The notes: a model not told the origin generated them from the sequence alone. DNA of 64,000 nucleotides from Chrysoperla carnea (GCF_905475395.1 NC_058342.1:15844640-15908639); one strand, 5' to 3'; counted from the stretch's first letter, positions 1 through 10,479 are shown. Program-made: numbers and translations.

Positions 1-330
1 CACAAATAATTTTGACAGATATATTCATAGACATCTGATTATAATATAAATACAAATACTTATCTATGTATATATTATACCAAACTGTCTACACTGAACT
101 AACTGATGGTCTATCACTCATACCGCCATGACATCACAGCAGGGCTTGCGCGCGTTTTAGATCACGTGATATACAGTTTAAAAATTACGATTTTTAATTT
201 TAATATTTTAAAATAAAAATGTGCTTTTATGACTCGAAATTAGAATATTTCAGTATATTTTTACATAAATTTTAACTTTTTTCAAATTTCATAATTTATT
301 TTTGACTAACGATAATACCCTATTATACAA
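1..330 (-). repeat. AATAGGGT-ended MITE-like repeat, copy 1 (cut by window edge)
   Basis: This stretch is the reverse complement of the repeats at 40926-41440 and 56170-56700, with long runs of near identity around the gatatattcatagacatct and gtgcttttatgactcgaaat segments. Its right end reads ctaacgataataccctatt, the inverted form of the left end of the 40926 copy. The copy is cut by the window edge, so its other end is not visible. There is no coding capacity, so a non-autonomous DNA transposon is the likely identity. Confidence 0.75.
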
Positions 331-428
331 AACTTTATCACAGATTCTGTTTATGTAAAAAAAAAACTTAACCTTACGGCGCTTTCTAAAAAGAAAACAT
401 AAAAAAAATTTGGTTTTTGACGCTTTTT

Positions 429-745
429 CGATATTTTTAGAGCATTTTATTGTATTTACATCATACAAATTGTCTAGTTTACGATATTTTCAGAGAATTT
501 TGTTACATTTACATCATATAAAATGCCTAGCTTACGATATTTTTAGACCATTTTATTTCATTTACGTCATAAAAGTTGCCTAGTTTACGATATTTTTAGA
601 CCATTTTATTTCATTTACGTCATATAAATTGCCAAGTTTGCGATATTTTTAGAGAATTTTATTACATTTACGTCTTATAAAATGCCTAGTTTACGATATT
701 TTTAGAGCATTTTATTTCATTTACGTCATACAAATTCCTCAGTTG
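429..745. repeat. 53-bp minisatellite, about six units
   Basis: A unit beginning cgatatttttagag and containing catttacgtcatataaa recurs at 429, 482, 535, 588, 641 and 694, an exact 53-bp step each time. Units differ by a few substitutions, such as the exchange of gcat, gaat and ccat after the first block. It lies upstream of the first visible carbonyl reductase exon and probably within that gene's upstream intron. Confidence 0.85.
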
Positions 746-908
746 ACTAGTTGACTAGTCACGTGAGTGTCGGACTACTTTAAACAGTCGAATCGTTCTA
801 TAATTTATTATGGTTTTAACTATAAATCTTTTTTTTTAATTTCCACCGACTAGTTTTAGAGAAATCAATGGAAACATATCATTCATCTTCCGTTTTACCA
901 TAAAACCA

Positions 909-968
909 AGGGAGGTTGCCCGATTATTTAGTAACTAGGCATACTTACTAAATAATCGGGCAACCTCT
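909..968. repeat. near-perfect short hairpin
   Basis: Two arms of about 24 nt (containing gaggttgcccgattattta and its reverse complement) face each other across a loop of about ten bases. It stands alone and is not the end of a larger recognisable element. It could be a tiny MITE or a transcribed hairpin, and the sequence does not decide. Confidence 0.7.
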
Positions 969-1168
969 CTTAAAATTTTGCAGAATTGGTTTAGACTTAG
1001 TCCAATTTCATATTTAAAAAAAACCAAGCCTTTTATCCAAAATTGCCCTGGCGCTCGTACACCCTTAATCTCATATTTCAATCATTGAATTTCATTTTAA
1101 GCGAAAAATTTCACCCCATTATTGTTTCATAAATAAATCGACTAATGTTCGTTACTTATTTTTGTCAG

Positions 1169-1407
1169 AATGAGGATACAACTCCATTCGCTGTTCAATC
1201 TGAGGTTACAGTTGATGTTAATTATTTTGGTTTACTTAGAGTCTGTAAATCGTTGTTCCCGATTCTAAAACCACATGCTCGTGTCGTTAATATTTCAAGT
1301 TTAGCGGGTCATTTGTTTTGTATACCGAGCGCAGAATTGCGTCAAGAATTTGCTCAACCAAGTTTAACTGAAGAAAAACTTTCTACATTAATGAAAAAAT
1401 TTGTTAG
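1169..1407 (+). CDS. carbonyl reductase exon A (first alternative copy)
   Basis: The exon begins after the acceptor tttttgtcag and reads NEDTTPFAVQSEVTVDVNYF onward to KKFVR. It ends GTTAG before the donor GTATTA. It is 239 nt, phase 0 to phase 2. The substrate-loop region reads LAGHLFCIPSAELRQEF, clearly different from exon B at the same place, while the flanking VVNISS and LTEEKLSTLM are identical. Confidence 0.85.
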
Positions 1408-4400
1408 GTATTATTATATGAATTGAAACGGTTTTAAAAACATCATTTTTAAGTGTATTTCTGGTTCGTTTAACCCTTCAGATTGGTCGTTTTTCATATG
1501 ACAATCATTAAGGGAAAGTAGTATATAATGATCCCTCAGGGTAAAATGATCCCTCGTTGTTTTAAGTGAGCCATTAAAGCCTTCTAGAATATTTATCGAT
1601 AGATGGTTTCCGCGCGATCAAATTAATAGTCCAACAAAGACTGAAGATGATGTATAAGCTAATTTGTGTTTCGTAGCAAAAATAATAATTTTACTGCCTA
1701 TGGTTTATGGTAAGACAAATTTCAACGTAAAATTCCTTTTTTTGTATTAGTTTTTGCTGGCTAACTATTTTTACTCTTGACTTTTGTTGACTTTTAATAA
1801 TATTATAACACATTTTCATAGGCGTATAATAAATTTTAAGGTCAGTTTTTATGACGAAATTCAAATATGTCGTTACGGGTAAAATGATCTTCTTTATATA
1901 CGCTAAAATGATCCCTATTTTGTGTGTAAAATTATAATAGATAAAATGATTCCTCATCATGTAACGGGTCTTGAATGTGTTGATTTAGATGAATTTGTCA
2001 GTGATTTTTGTTTTCATACTAATCGTTGATGTAATGTAAAAGAACAGTTACTATTTTATGTGAACTGTTTGATAAAAAATGCAATGGGATCATTTTACCC
2101 ACTATCCTTACAAGGTAGGTCAAACCTGTCCCTTTTTAGAAATATTCAATATGTCTAAAAATTTTAACAGATCAAAAGAAATTTACATACCAATATTGTA
2201 ACATTTGAATAAATAATTCGAAAATATTTCGACGTTGTACATATGTCGAATAGTTTGGCTATAAATTACATTTTTTCTTAGGGTGATCATTTTAGACCAC
2301 CTTCCCCTATATTTTTTTATGGCTTTGAAAACAGTGTATCTAGGGAGACAGCCGAAGTATAACGAAGTCATCTGAATTGCGGTTTTTATACTATGTATAT
2401 ATAAAATATACATAGTACCTATATTAAGTTTAGTCCCAAGTTTGTAACGCTTAAAAATATTGATGCTACGAAAAAAATTTTGGTATAGGTGTTCATAGAA
2501 TCACCTAATTAGTTCAGTTCCGGTTGTCTGTCTGTCTGTCTGTCCGTCTGCTATCACGGTTACTCAAAAACAAAAAGAGATATCAAGCTGAAATTTTTAT
2601 AGCGTGCTTAGGACGTAAAAAGTGAGGTCGATTTCGTAAATGAGCAACATAGGCCAATTGGATCTTGGGTAGGACCCATCTTGTAAATCGTTAGAGATAG
2701 AACAAAAGTTTAAATGTAAAAAATGTTCCTTATAAAAAAATAACTTTTGTTTGATACAATTTTTCTTAAACATCACTGTTTACCCATGAGAGCGCAAATT
2801 GTTTAGTATGTATTATATGGGAATATCAGTTATATATGTGTGACATGTATGTATGTGTAATGTGATAGTGTAATCAACACTGTCTATACATGGTATTTCA
2901 ACAATTAACTCAGTCAATTGTTTGTTTTCACTTGTTTTTAAACTGACTTATCTAAACTGATGACAAAAACTCCCCAGCTGTTAAAAATTATTTTTTTTGC
3001 TTTGTATTTTGATTTTTTTTTTAAATTTTTGTTCACTCCTGTAAAGCATGAAATTTTGTGAAGCTAAAAAAATGAGGTTATTCCATTTAAAATATTGAAA
3101 AAAAAAATGTTTTAAAATATAAGCGGGAGAGAATTTCTCTACGCAACCGTTCTGAAGGGCTAAAATAATTTTTCGCTTAAGAAATAATTTCGAACTAAAA
3201 TCGATTAGAATAATTGAATGAATATATCTCTAAAATAGGTAGCCGATTCAACTCCATTTCCTGTTCAAGCTCAAGTAACAATTGATGTTAATTATTTCGG
3301 GTTAATTCGTGTTTGCAATTCTTTATTTCCAATTTTAAGAACACATGCACGTGTAGTTAATATTTCTAGCTCATGTGGTCATTTATTTCAAATTAAAAAT
3401 GAAGAAGTACGTCAAAAATTTGCTGATGTAAACTTAACGGAAGAAAAACTTTCAACATTAATGCGACAATTTGTTAGGTAGGTTCCGGAACTCGTGAAAA
3501 TTGCACTTAAGAATGATTTTTAAATCCAAGCCACCCACTTAAGGTATTTCGGATACTAATTTTTTCAAATTTAACATCTTCTTTTTTATACCAATAGACA
3601 GAGCAAACGATTTTACGCAAAATATGTTATTAACAAAAATTTTTTTACCAGATACTTTCCGAGATATTTAATATTAAACATGCCAAGAAATGCGACAGAA
3701 AATGTAAAGGATTTCATAGAATTCTCGATATTAATAAACTTAACATGATATAAAAAGTATCGTTAAAAAATCAACCTGTGCTAAATAGACACGTCCAGTA
3801 AATTTTTCGATGTGCCAAAAACAGGTCGAATCGATTGAAGGGAAGAAAAAAAATGATTCCTATAATAAAATTTTTACATTTAAAAGTGTTTTGTAATAAA
3901 TTTACTCGCTTAAAAAAATTGTTACATTAAAACACTTCAGACTCGTGCGCCATGATACATGACGTCATCTGTCATGACAATTCATAGTATACCCAAGAAT
4001 TTAATTAGAAAACCCAAAGGCCAAAAACTTGCGATATGATGAATGAGAGAGAAGACTGTCAGTGAGTTCCCCATATATGTAATACTCCTATATGGACAGT
4101 TCCTATAAGTGGAAGGCGTTCGGACTAAGTGAAACAGATAGTGTATCGTTCTCTCACTCTTCCGATCGCATTTGTCAGCTCTGCGCATATATGTAATTCT
4201 CAAGCATGCGCAGTATAGATAAAATGTCTCGAACGAGAGAGAAAACAAATATTGTCGGCACCGTAAAGTTTGGACATTCTTTCCCGTACCAACTGCCCAT
4301 ATAGGAGTATATTACATATATGGAGTTCCCCTGTGTCTTTGTCAAATCTATATGTCATTGGCTACATATTGTTTTCATTATTGCTATTAAGTAAAAAGTA

Positions 4401-5401
4401 AAAAAAAACGATTTATGGAATATTATTTAATACATTAAAAGTTATTCAAAAAGTAGAAACGTCAAAAGAAACTTTATTTACATAACAAACACAATATAAA
4501 CAGTTTAATTTTTAATTAAATTAATTAAAAGTTTTATTGAGTTTCTAATTATTTAAATTTAAGTGCACTTTCATCTACCAATATTTCAATTACAATATTA
4601 TTGAAAAAACAAATTGTCTACTTAGTATAAACTGTGGCCACATATTAGAGAATATGCAAATCTGCATACTAAACACTTTTTCATTTTTCAGAAAAAATAA
4701 TACAAAACTGTATATAACCTCTTTGTACAAAACAAATATAATAAAAGACACAAAATATCTATGCATCATATGATTATGACATATGACTATGACAAGGACA
4801 CAAGAGAACTCACTGGCGTTTTTTAGTTGTATAAATTCTTGGGTATACTATGAATTGTCATAACAGATGTCGTCATGATTCATGGCGCATGATTCTGAAG
4901 TGTTTTAATGACACAATTGTTTTAAAGCGAGTATATTTATTGAAAAACACTTTTAAATTAAATCTTATTTTAAGATGTAAGTTATTTTTATTTACACATT
5001 GTATTCATCCCTCCCATAGGATCCGAAATACGTTAAGAAGAGGAACGTGACACGTTGGATTATAGCATCAAAATTAAAACATTTTATTTTTCAGTGATGC
5101 AAAAGAAGGTAAACATTTTGAAAGAGGTTGGGGAAATTCAGCGTATGTGGTATCGAAAGTTGGTGTAAGTGCTCTTACATTTATACAACAACGCGAAATT
5201 AAAACACCAGGTGTAGTTGTGAATGCTGTCCATCCAGGATATGTGGATACTGATATGTCCAGCCACAAAGGTCCCTTAACAATTGAACAGGGGGCTGAAG
5301 CGCCATTATTTTTAGCATTACAACCAGTAGGTGAAAATGAAATCAAAGGAAAATATGTTTGGTTTGATAAAAAAATTGTCGATTGGTATAAAGAAATGTG
5401 A
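1169..5401 (+). CDS. carbonyl reductase-like short-chain dehydrogenase, 3' part with duplicated internal exon
   Basis: Coding blocks are 1169-1407 (exon A), 3239-3477 (exon B) and 5095-5401 (last exon). The family (CBR1-type SDR) reduces carbonyl compounds with NADPH, usually as a cytosolic monomer. Exons A and B both encode the F-G helix region, the VVNISS strand with the catalytic serine, and the variable loop ending LTEEKLSTLM. The last exon carries the catalytic YVVSK motif (Tyr-x-x-x-Lys), then HPGYVDTDMS and the EEGAE-like IEQGAEAP segment typical of CBR1. The stop is TGA at 5399. The N-terminal Rossmann part with TGxxxGxG is absent, so the 5' exons lie before base 1. A and B have identical length and phase (0 in, 2 out), and each joins the last exon through AG+T to give Ser. 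They are about 70% identical, and no first or last exon lies between them, so they look like alternative versions of one exon rather than two genes. Confidence 0.88.
1505..2110. repeat. MITE-like element with aaaatgatccc inverted ends
   Basis: The left end (agggaaagtag, then atgatccctcagggtaaaatg) is inverted at the right end (gggatcattttacccact). The motif aaaatgatccc also occurs several times inside, in direct orientation. No credible protein is encoded. The element lies between carbonyl reductase exons A and B. Confidence 0.6.
2390..2945 (+). repeat. GTCY-microsatellite repeat family, copy 1
   Basis: This is a near full-length copy of the commonest repeat in the window. It opens with an AT-rich palindrome (tatacatagta), then aagtttagtcccaagtttg, a variable gtctgtctgtccgtc tract, a conserved core (gatatcaagctgaaattttt), and ends with a small palindrome (caattaactcagtcaattg) and gttttcacttgttttt. 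Other copies lie at 5549, 12893 (-), 20368, 20823, 29074, 30757, 34594 (-), 37725, 39430, 49400, 52918 and 60846. A conserved core, an internal GTCY tract and a 3' subterminal hairpin resemble dipteran mini-me/DINE-1 (Helentron-type) elements; that placement is inference. Confidence 0.85.
3239..3477 (+). CDS. carbonyl reductase exon B (second alternative copy)
   Basis: The exon begins after the acceptor ctctaaaatag and reads VADSTPFPVQAQVTIDVNYF onward to RQFVR. It ends GTTAG before the donor GTAGGT. It has the same 239-nt length and phase as exon A. The start VADSTPF is closer to the vertebrate CBR1 sequence (VADPTPF) than exon A is. The loop reads SCGHLFQIKNEEVRQKF. The frame is open throughout, with no sign of decay. 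Confidence 0.85.
3538..5036. mobile_element. nested inverted-repeat (foldback) element filling the intron before the last SDR exon
   Basis: The outer ends cttaaggtatttcggat (3538) and its inverted partner near 5018-5036 bracket the element. A strong inverted pair of about 125 bp (about 3870-4005 against 4835-4980, with cttgggtatactatgaattg at the inner edge) lies inside. Nested within it is a second palindromic family (tatgatgaatgagagagaag near 4036), which recurs near 24985 and 61630. It also contains an inner hairpin (4066-4100 against 4298-4332, atatatgtaat..ctcctatatgg). No transposase remains. Confidence 0.75.
5095..5401 (+). CDS. carbonyl reductase last exon
   Basis: The acceptor is ttttatttttcag. 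The exon carries the catalytic YVVSK, the NAVHPGYVDTDM strand-loop that closes the active site, and a C-terminus ending DWYKEM with a TGA stop. It is shared by either upstream exon choice, because both leave phase 2 and AG+T gives Ser. A polyadenylation signal AATAAA follows at 5431. Confidence 0.9.
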
Positions 5402-5430
5402 TTGTTCTTATTTATGTTATTATTTTCATA

Positions 5431-5436
5431 AATAAA
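5431..5436 (+). promoter_or_regulatory. poly(A) signal AATAAA of the carbonyl reductase gene
   Basis: A canonical hexamer lies 30 bases after the stop codon. A second overlapping ataaat precedes it by a few bases. The short 3' UTR is plausible for an insect gene. Confidence 0.6.
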
Positions 5437-5548
5437 TACGATTTTCTAAAATTAGTCATTTAAATCATTTTTTGTATATCAGATTATAGTTTTACCGAAA
5501 CCTCCTGGAAAACCCCGATAAATTAGGTTTTTCAGTTATTTTACTTTT

Positions 5549-5924
5549 TATACCCTGTAGATATAAAATATATATCAAGGTATACTAAGTTTAGTCCCAA
5601 GTTTGTAACCCTTAAAAATATTGATGCTACTAACAATATTTTGCTATAGGTGTTTATAAAATAATTTCATTAGTCCATTTCCGTCTGCCTGTTTGTCTGT
5701 CTGTCTGTCGTCTGTCAAATTTTTATAGCGTGCATAGAACGTAAAAAGTGAGATCAAGTTCGTAAATCAGCAACATAGGTCAATTGGGTCTTGGGTACGT
5801 AAGACCCATCTTGTAAACCGTTAAAGATAGAACAAATATTAAATTGTAAAAAATGTTCCTTATAAAATAATAAACAACTTTTGTTTGAAACATTTTTTTG
5901 TAAAAATCATTGTTTACCCATGAG
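5549..5924 (+). repeat. GTCY repeat family, copy 2 (3' truncated)
   Basis: It starts at tataccctgtagatataaa with aagtttagtcccaagtttg and a gtctgtctgtctgtcg tract, and runs to tgtttacccatgag. The terminal palindrome present in fuller copies is missing. It lies just downstream of the carbonyl reductase gene. Confidence 0.8.
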
Positions 5925-6279
5925 TTTAGCTTAGAACATAATTATAAATGTATACCTATCTTATATATTTTTCATTGAAGTATGTTTAACCATACACCAG
6001 AGAATATGTTTGATATAGTGTCTAATAGTTATATATACTATTAGACACACGGAATATCTTTCAAGTATGGATGGATGTATTTATTAAAATGTTGTTCATG
6101 TTGATTTTGATAGGAAGAGTGGGTACTATTTAAGCGAGCTCAGTTTTCCGAACTGTCCTAGAATATTATTGGTTAAACACCAACTAAACTATCACCAATT
6201 GTTGGTAGACTAAGCGGAATAAGTGGGTTGATGGATAGTTATGAATCAATAATTCACTGAATGAAAACTTAAACTTTTT

Positions 6280-6620
6280 CATTTGGAAGAACATTGTGGC
6301 GGAATAGATTTGAAGGATGAATTTTGAGGGAGGGGGATGTGGAAGGGGGGCAATTTTGAGGGAGGTAAAACATTTTTTTGTAAGTACATTGTGGCGGAGT
6401 AGATTTGGGAGGTGTATTTTAAGGAGGGTTTTCGTGGAGGGGGGGGTAATTTTTGGAAGATCATTGTGGCGGAGTAGATTTGAGGGGGTTTTGGGAGGGG
6501 GTAATTTTTGGGGGTCTGGTAAAATTTGTATTTTTTGGAAGACCATTATGACGGAATAGATTTGGGCGCTAATTTTTGAGCGGAGTTTTCGTGGAAGGGG
6601 GGCGTAATATTTAGGGGGTA
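6280..6620 (+). repeat. G-rich tandem repeat with strong strand skew
   Basis: Four degenerate units of about 75-95 bp are marked by cattgtggcggagtagattt (6292, 6387, 6462, and a variant at 6544). Between them are runs of up to eight or nine G on the + strand (gtggaggggggggtaat). The minus strand is correspondingly C-rich, which produces spurious proline-rich open frames. The G-runs could form G-quadruplexes. It is unlike the surrounding AT-rich DNA. Confidence 0.75.
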
Positions 6621-6639
6621 AAAAAATGATGAATATTGA

Positions 6640-7545
6640 TAGATATTGATAGATTCAAGAATGAAAATAATGCAGAAAAAGGGTTCCTAGCATGCTTTTT
6701 AATAAAGCTTCGCGTTTTACTTTCCAAGCATGACGTTCACAAACCTTATGTGTACTACTGGTACCGCGCTGAAACATAACAATGAAAATAATGCTTTTCA
6801 ATAACTTTTGGCGTTATATTATCCGAGCATGATGGTCACAAATTGAAACCGTGCTTTATCAGGTAACTAAATAGCGCGTTTTTGCGCGATAAAAGAATGT
6901 TCAATGGTTCGTAAAATGCGCGCTTCGCGTGCTCATAATTAACACTTATCAGCGTTATTTACTATCCACAAATAATGAATGGATCCAAGAATAATGATAA
7001 ATATTGATAGATCCAACAATGTAAATAAAGTAGAAAAAATGCGCCGAGCGCGCTTTTCAATAACACTTCGCGTTATATTGTTCAATTATGACGGTCACAA
7101 ATAGAATGTGTTCTTCAGACAAATACCCGCTGCGCCCTTCTTTTTCATCATAAAATAATGCTCCATCGTTCGTAAAATAGCGCGTCCTTGAATAACGTTT
7201 CACATTATTTAGTAATGTAGAATAATTAATTCCAATAACGCTTCGCGTTTTGTTTTCCACGCATGACGTTCACAAACCTTCTGTATCTTACACGCGAAAC
7301 GGTACACCGCGCTTATCAATATCGCTTCGCGTTATATCAGATACCTAAATAGCGCTTTGAAATAACGTTTCGCATTTCTTATTATCCAAAAAAAAGTGGA
7401 TAGACTCAAGAATAGTGATAAATATTGATAGATGCAACAATAAAAATAATGCAGTAAAGCGCGCCGAGTGCACTTTTCAACAATGCTGCGCGTTAGATTA
7501 TTCGAGCATGATGGTCAAAAATTGAATGTATTTCTATAGGCAAAA
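6640..7545. repeat. degenerate tandem repeat rich in TTCGCGTT and GCGC motifs
   Basis: The blocks contain gatagatccaagaatgaaa, gcgcgcttttcaataac, cttcgcgttatatt, gcatgacggtcacaaa and ctaaatagcgcg. They recur in the same order with drift (for example the gacgttcacaaac motif near 6730, 6830, 7090, 7265 and 7510). The local CpG density is far above the neighbourhood. No protein is supported. It is probably an old satellite or part of a large element. Confidence 0.65.
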
Positions 7546-7989
7546 ATCTTTTGACATTTAGTCTATGTAACTAATTGTTAATGTCAGTCAATGTGACCAC
7601 ACATCTGTGCTACAAAATGGCCAAAATAGTGTTTATTGAGAAAACTATACTACTCAGTAATAGGGAAACATGCATATAAGACATATGTGACAAGCATGTT
7701 AGTATCAAAGACATAAAGAATGAATTGATCGAGCCACTGAGCGTTTCCTAAGCGACTGTAAAAATGGGCAAAAATATGTTGATGGTCCTTTATGTCTATC
7801 AGAGGCGGATTAAATGTCGAGAACTTTGTTTAAATACTCCACGCACGCACCTCTTTGTAACCTCCCGCGCCACACGAACCTAGTTTGTCTTACAGATAAT
7901 TTGCCTCTGGTGTCTAAGCTGCAGGTCTACAGAATAAAGACAGGTATTGGCCCCATAATCTGTTTTCTTCTTTCTATAGAGTGGTTGAT

Positions 7990-8390
7990 CAATTTCATGA
8001 AGGAACTGCTTAATCCATAATAATAACAAAACGAGGGGCACCGAAAATGGGGCCCTAGCACCTAGACAAAAGGGTCCTTTGTGCCCTGCTTGAGAATAAC
8101 CTGTCGCTCGATGGTAAGACGTCTTCGGGTAATTGAGATACAATTTTAAGCAGATGAAGCTATAGGATTCTGTTGAGGCAAGAGGTCACACAGAAAGCAA
8201 ACAGCTTCCCCATTGAGACCTCTCCCTGTGAATTCAAGGTTTCGGGTTCAAAAATTCTGATTCCCTGCATATTTCTGCAGGTGCAAATGAAATGTATGGA
8301 GGTTTCATGGTTCTCCATACAGGCTCTACAAGTCGGATCATCAGAAATGTCCATGTTCAGTCGATAGCCTAGAATTGCCTGGTGGATGGT
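7990..8390 (-). mobile_element. non-LTR retrotransposon fragment, C-terminal end of the RT polyprotein
   Basis: The minus strand encodes a frame reading NMDISDDPTCRACMENHETS then IHFICTC. This is the Cys/His-rich tail (CxxC...H...C) found after the reverse transcriptase of R1/Jockey-type elements. Downstream 3' sequence on the same strand (through 7990) matches the end of the fragment at 45290-45710, including the gtaccccttcgttttg-like stretch. Most of the element is missing, so it is a 5'-truncated dead copy. Confidence 0.65.
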
Positions 8391-8656
8391 GGCTGAAAAT
8401 GAACTATAAATTCTACAAATAGGGCTTTTCATTTTAAAATCACGATTCACATTTGTTTCGTACTAAATGATTTATAACCAATGTGATAAAATGAATAACA
8501 AATATATTTTATCTTAGTCCAACTTATTGCTGTCAGTACAAAAAAATAAACTCTGCACTTGCGCTTATGACATGATGAAAAGGCCTATTTTCAGGGACAG
8601 GTGCGCTAATGCTTTAGTACATAGCGATCGTTCTCCTTCTTATTATAACCTCCATG
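8386..8656 (+). mobile_element. interrupted MITE of the CATGGAGG family just upstream of a zinc-finger gene
   Basis: The piece gaactataaattctacaaa (8398) and the terminal part (8590-8656, cagggacaggtgcgctaatg to ttataacctccatg) match the intact copy at 24701-24952. About 170 bases of other DNA sit between the pieces and the left end is lost. The right end is 107 bases before the zinc-finger start codon, so it may contribute to that gene's 5' region. Confidence 0.7.
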
Positions 8657-8763
8657 GTACTCTAGTCTCAGTGTATAAGGGAACATAACCTAAATTAAGT
8701 GATTTGTGGACTTAAGTCAAAGAAGTAACGAAATAACGAAAATTTTAAAAAAATCGTTTGATA

Positions 8764-10479
8764 ATGGAAATAAATAATCATTTGAGTATTAACATAAAGA
8801 ATAATAAACTTCAAAAACAAATTAAAGATGAAATATTAGATGATCCACTTAAATATAAAATACCATTCGAAAACAACTTTGTTAACGTAAAATATGAAAA
8901 TGAAACAGTCAATTATGAAAATATTAAACTTGAAAAAGAATTAAATTCAGAGTTAATTATTAAAGATGAAATATTTGATGAAAGTGTTGTAAAATCATTC
9001 GGAACATGTGTTGGAGAAAAGTCATATCCATGTGACATTTGTAAAAAATCATTTAAAAATAAGAATCATTTAATTAATCATTCACGGATACACACTGGAG
9101 AAAAACCATTTTCTTGTGATTATTGTGAAAAATCATTTCGAATCAAACATCATTTAGTTGGACATACGAGGATCCATACTAAAGATAAAACATTTTCATG
9201 TGAAGTTTGTGATAAGATACTCACTGATCGAGTCACTTTAGTTTTACATAAACGAATTCACACGGGTGAAAAACCATTTTCATGTGATATTTGTGAAAAA
9301 TTATTTAGAATTAAAAATGATTTAATTCGACATAAACGAACACACAGTGGAGAAAAACCATTTTCATGCGATATTTGTGATAAGAAATTTAGTGAGCAAG
9401 GTAGTTTAGGTAAACATAAACTGACTCACTCGGGAGAAAAACCATTTTTGTGTGATATTTGTGAAAAATCGTTTAGAGTGAAAAACAATTTAACTAGACA
9501 CAAACGAATACACACAAAAGAAAATCCGTTTCCATGTGATATTTGTGGGAAGACATTTGCTCGACAAAGCCTTTTAGTTCAACATAAGCGGATTCATACC
9601 GAAGAAAATTCATTTACAAGTGATATTTTAGAAGAAAGTACAACAATCCAGAATAATCCACCAGAAAATAGTACTAAAAATTTGAAAATTGATAAAAAAC
9701 AATTAGATGAAAATGTTTTAGAATCACCAGGAATAGATGTTGAAGAAAAACCATTTTCATGTGATGTTTGTAATAAAACATTTGCTCTTAAAGGTAATTT
9801 AGTTAGACATCAACGAATTCACACGGGAGAAAAACCATTTTCATGTAAAATTTGTAAACGATCATTTACAAACAAACATCATTTAGATAAACATGTCCGT
9901 GGTCATACCGGAGAAAAACCATTTTCATGTAACGTTTGTGATACAAAATTCACTAGTCGAGCCAGTTTAATTGATCATAAACGAATTCATACGGGTGAAA
10001 AACCATTTTCCTGTGAAATTTGTGAAAAATCATTTAGAATTAAACATATTTTAATTCGACATAAACGTATACATTCTGAAGAAAAACCATTTTCATGTTA
10101 CTTTTGTGATAAAATATTTTCTGACCAAATCAGTTTAGTTAAACATAAAGCGATTCATTCTGGGGAAAAATTATTTTCGTGTGATGTTTGTGAAAAATCA
10201 TTTGTAGCGAAAAATGATTTATCTCGACATAAACGCATACATTCTGGAGAAAAATTATTCTCCTGTGATATTTGTAATAAAACATTTTATAAGAAAGATC
10301 GTTTAGATCAGCATAAACGTATTCATCAAGTTAAAATTGTTCACGATCCACTTAAAAATGAAATTCCAGAAAACAGTCATGTGAAATATGAAAAAATTGA
10401 CGAACCAGAGGAATATTTGTCTACAGTCGATGAAAATATGATGTTTGAAACAGAATTAAATTCCGAATTAATTATTTAA
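8764..10479 (+). CDS. C2H2 zinc-finger protein with 14 fingers (ZNF-1)
   Basis: This single-exon gene of 571 aa is predicted to be a nuclear DNA-binding regulator; its target is unknown. The start is the ATG at 8764, because the codon two triplets upstream is TTG. Residues 1-80 form the family leader: two IKDE motifs, one VKYE, and the box NYENIKLEKEL (about 50-60). Fingers 1-7 cover about 88-283 with TGEKPF-type linkers. A spacer (about 284-333) reads like a decayed finger (FTSDILEEST) followed by leader-like sequence. Fingers 8-14 cover about 334-528. The tail ends ETELNSELII at a TAA. Beyond the stop the frame still resembles the leader (NEIFDENVLDS), so the C-terminus is a partial third leader copy. 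No KRAB, ZAD or BTB domain is seen. A MITE lies just upstream. Confidence 0.9.
   Translation: MEINNHLSINIKNNKLQKQIKDEILDDPLKYKIPFENNFVNVKYENETVNYENIKLEKELNSELIIKDEIFDESVVKSFGTCVGEKSYPCDICKKSFKNKNHLINHSRIHTGEKPFSCDYCEKSFRIKHHLVGHTRIHTKDKTFSCEVCDKILTDRVTLVLHKRIHTGEKPFSCDICEKLFRIKNDLIRHKRTHSGEKPFSCDICDKKFSEQGSLGKHKLTHSGEKPFLCDICEKSFRVKNNLTRHKRIHTKENPFPCDICGKTFARQSLLVQHKRIHTEENSFTSDILEESTTIQNNPPENSTKNLKIDKKQLDENVLESPGIDVEEKPFSCDVCNKTFALKGNLVRHQRIHTGEKPFSCKICKRSFTNKHHLDKHVRGHTGEKPFSCNVCDTKFTSRASLIDHKRIHTGEKPFSCEICEKSFRIKHILIRHKRIHSEEKPFSCYFCDKIFSDQISLVKHKAIHSGEKLFSCDVCEKSFVAKNDLSRHKRIHSGEKLFSCDICNKTFYKKDRLDQHKRIHQVKIVHDPLKNEIPENSHVKYEKIDEPEEYLSTVDENMMFETELNSELII

Noticed and set aside
2520-2560. 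CRISPR-like or regulatory direct repeats in the gtctgtctgtc tracts
   Set aside because: They are simple GTCY microsatellites inside a dispersed repeat, without spacers.
1169-5401. Two tandem carbonyl reductase genes instead of one gene with alternative exons
   Set aside because: No second first exon or last exon was found between the two copies, though genes with lost exons cannot be fully excluded without RNA.
6184-6559. Proline-rich or glycine-rich proteins on either strand
   Set aside because: They are by-products of the G-skewed tandem repeat, open on both strands, with no domain or start context.
8758-8763. Upstream start for ZNF-1 at 8758
   Set aside because: The codon there is TTG. 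The first ATG in frame is at 8764 and is adequate.
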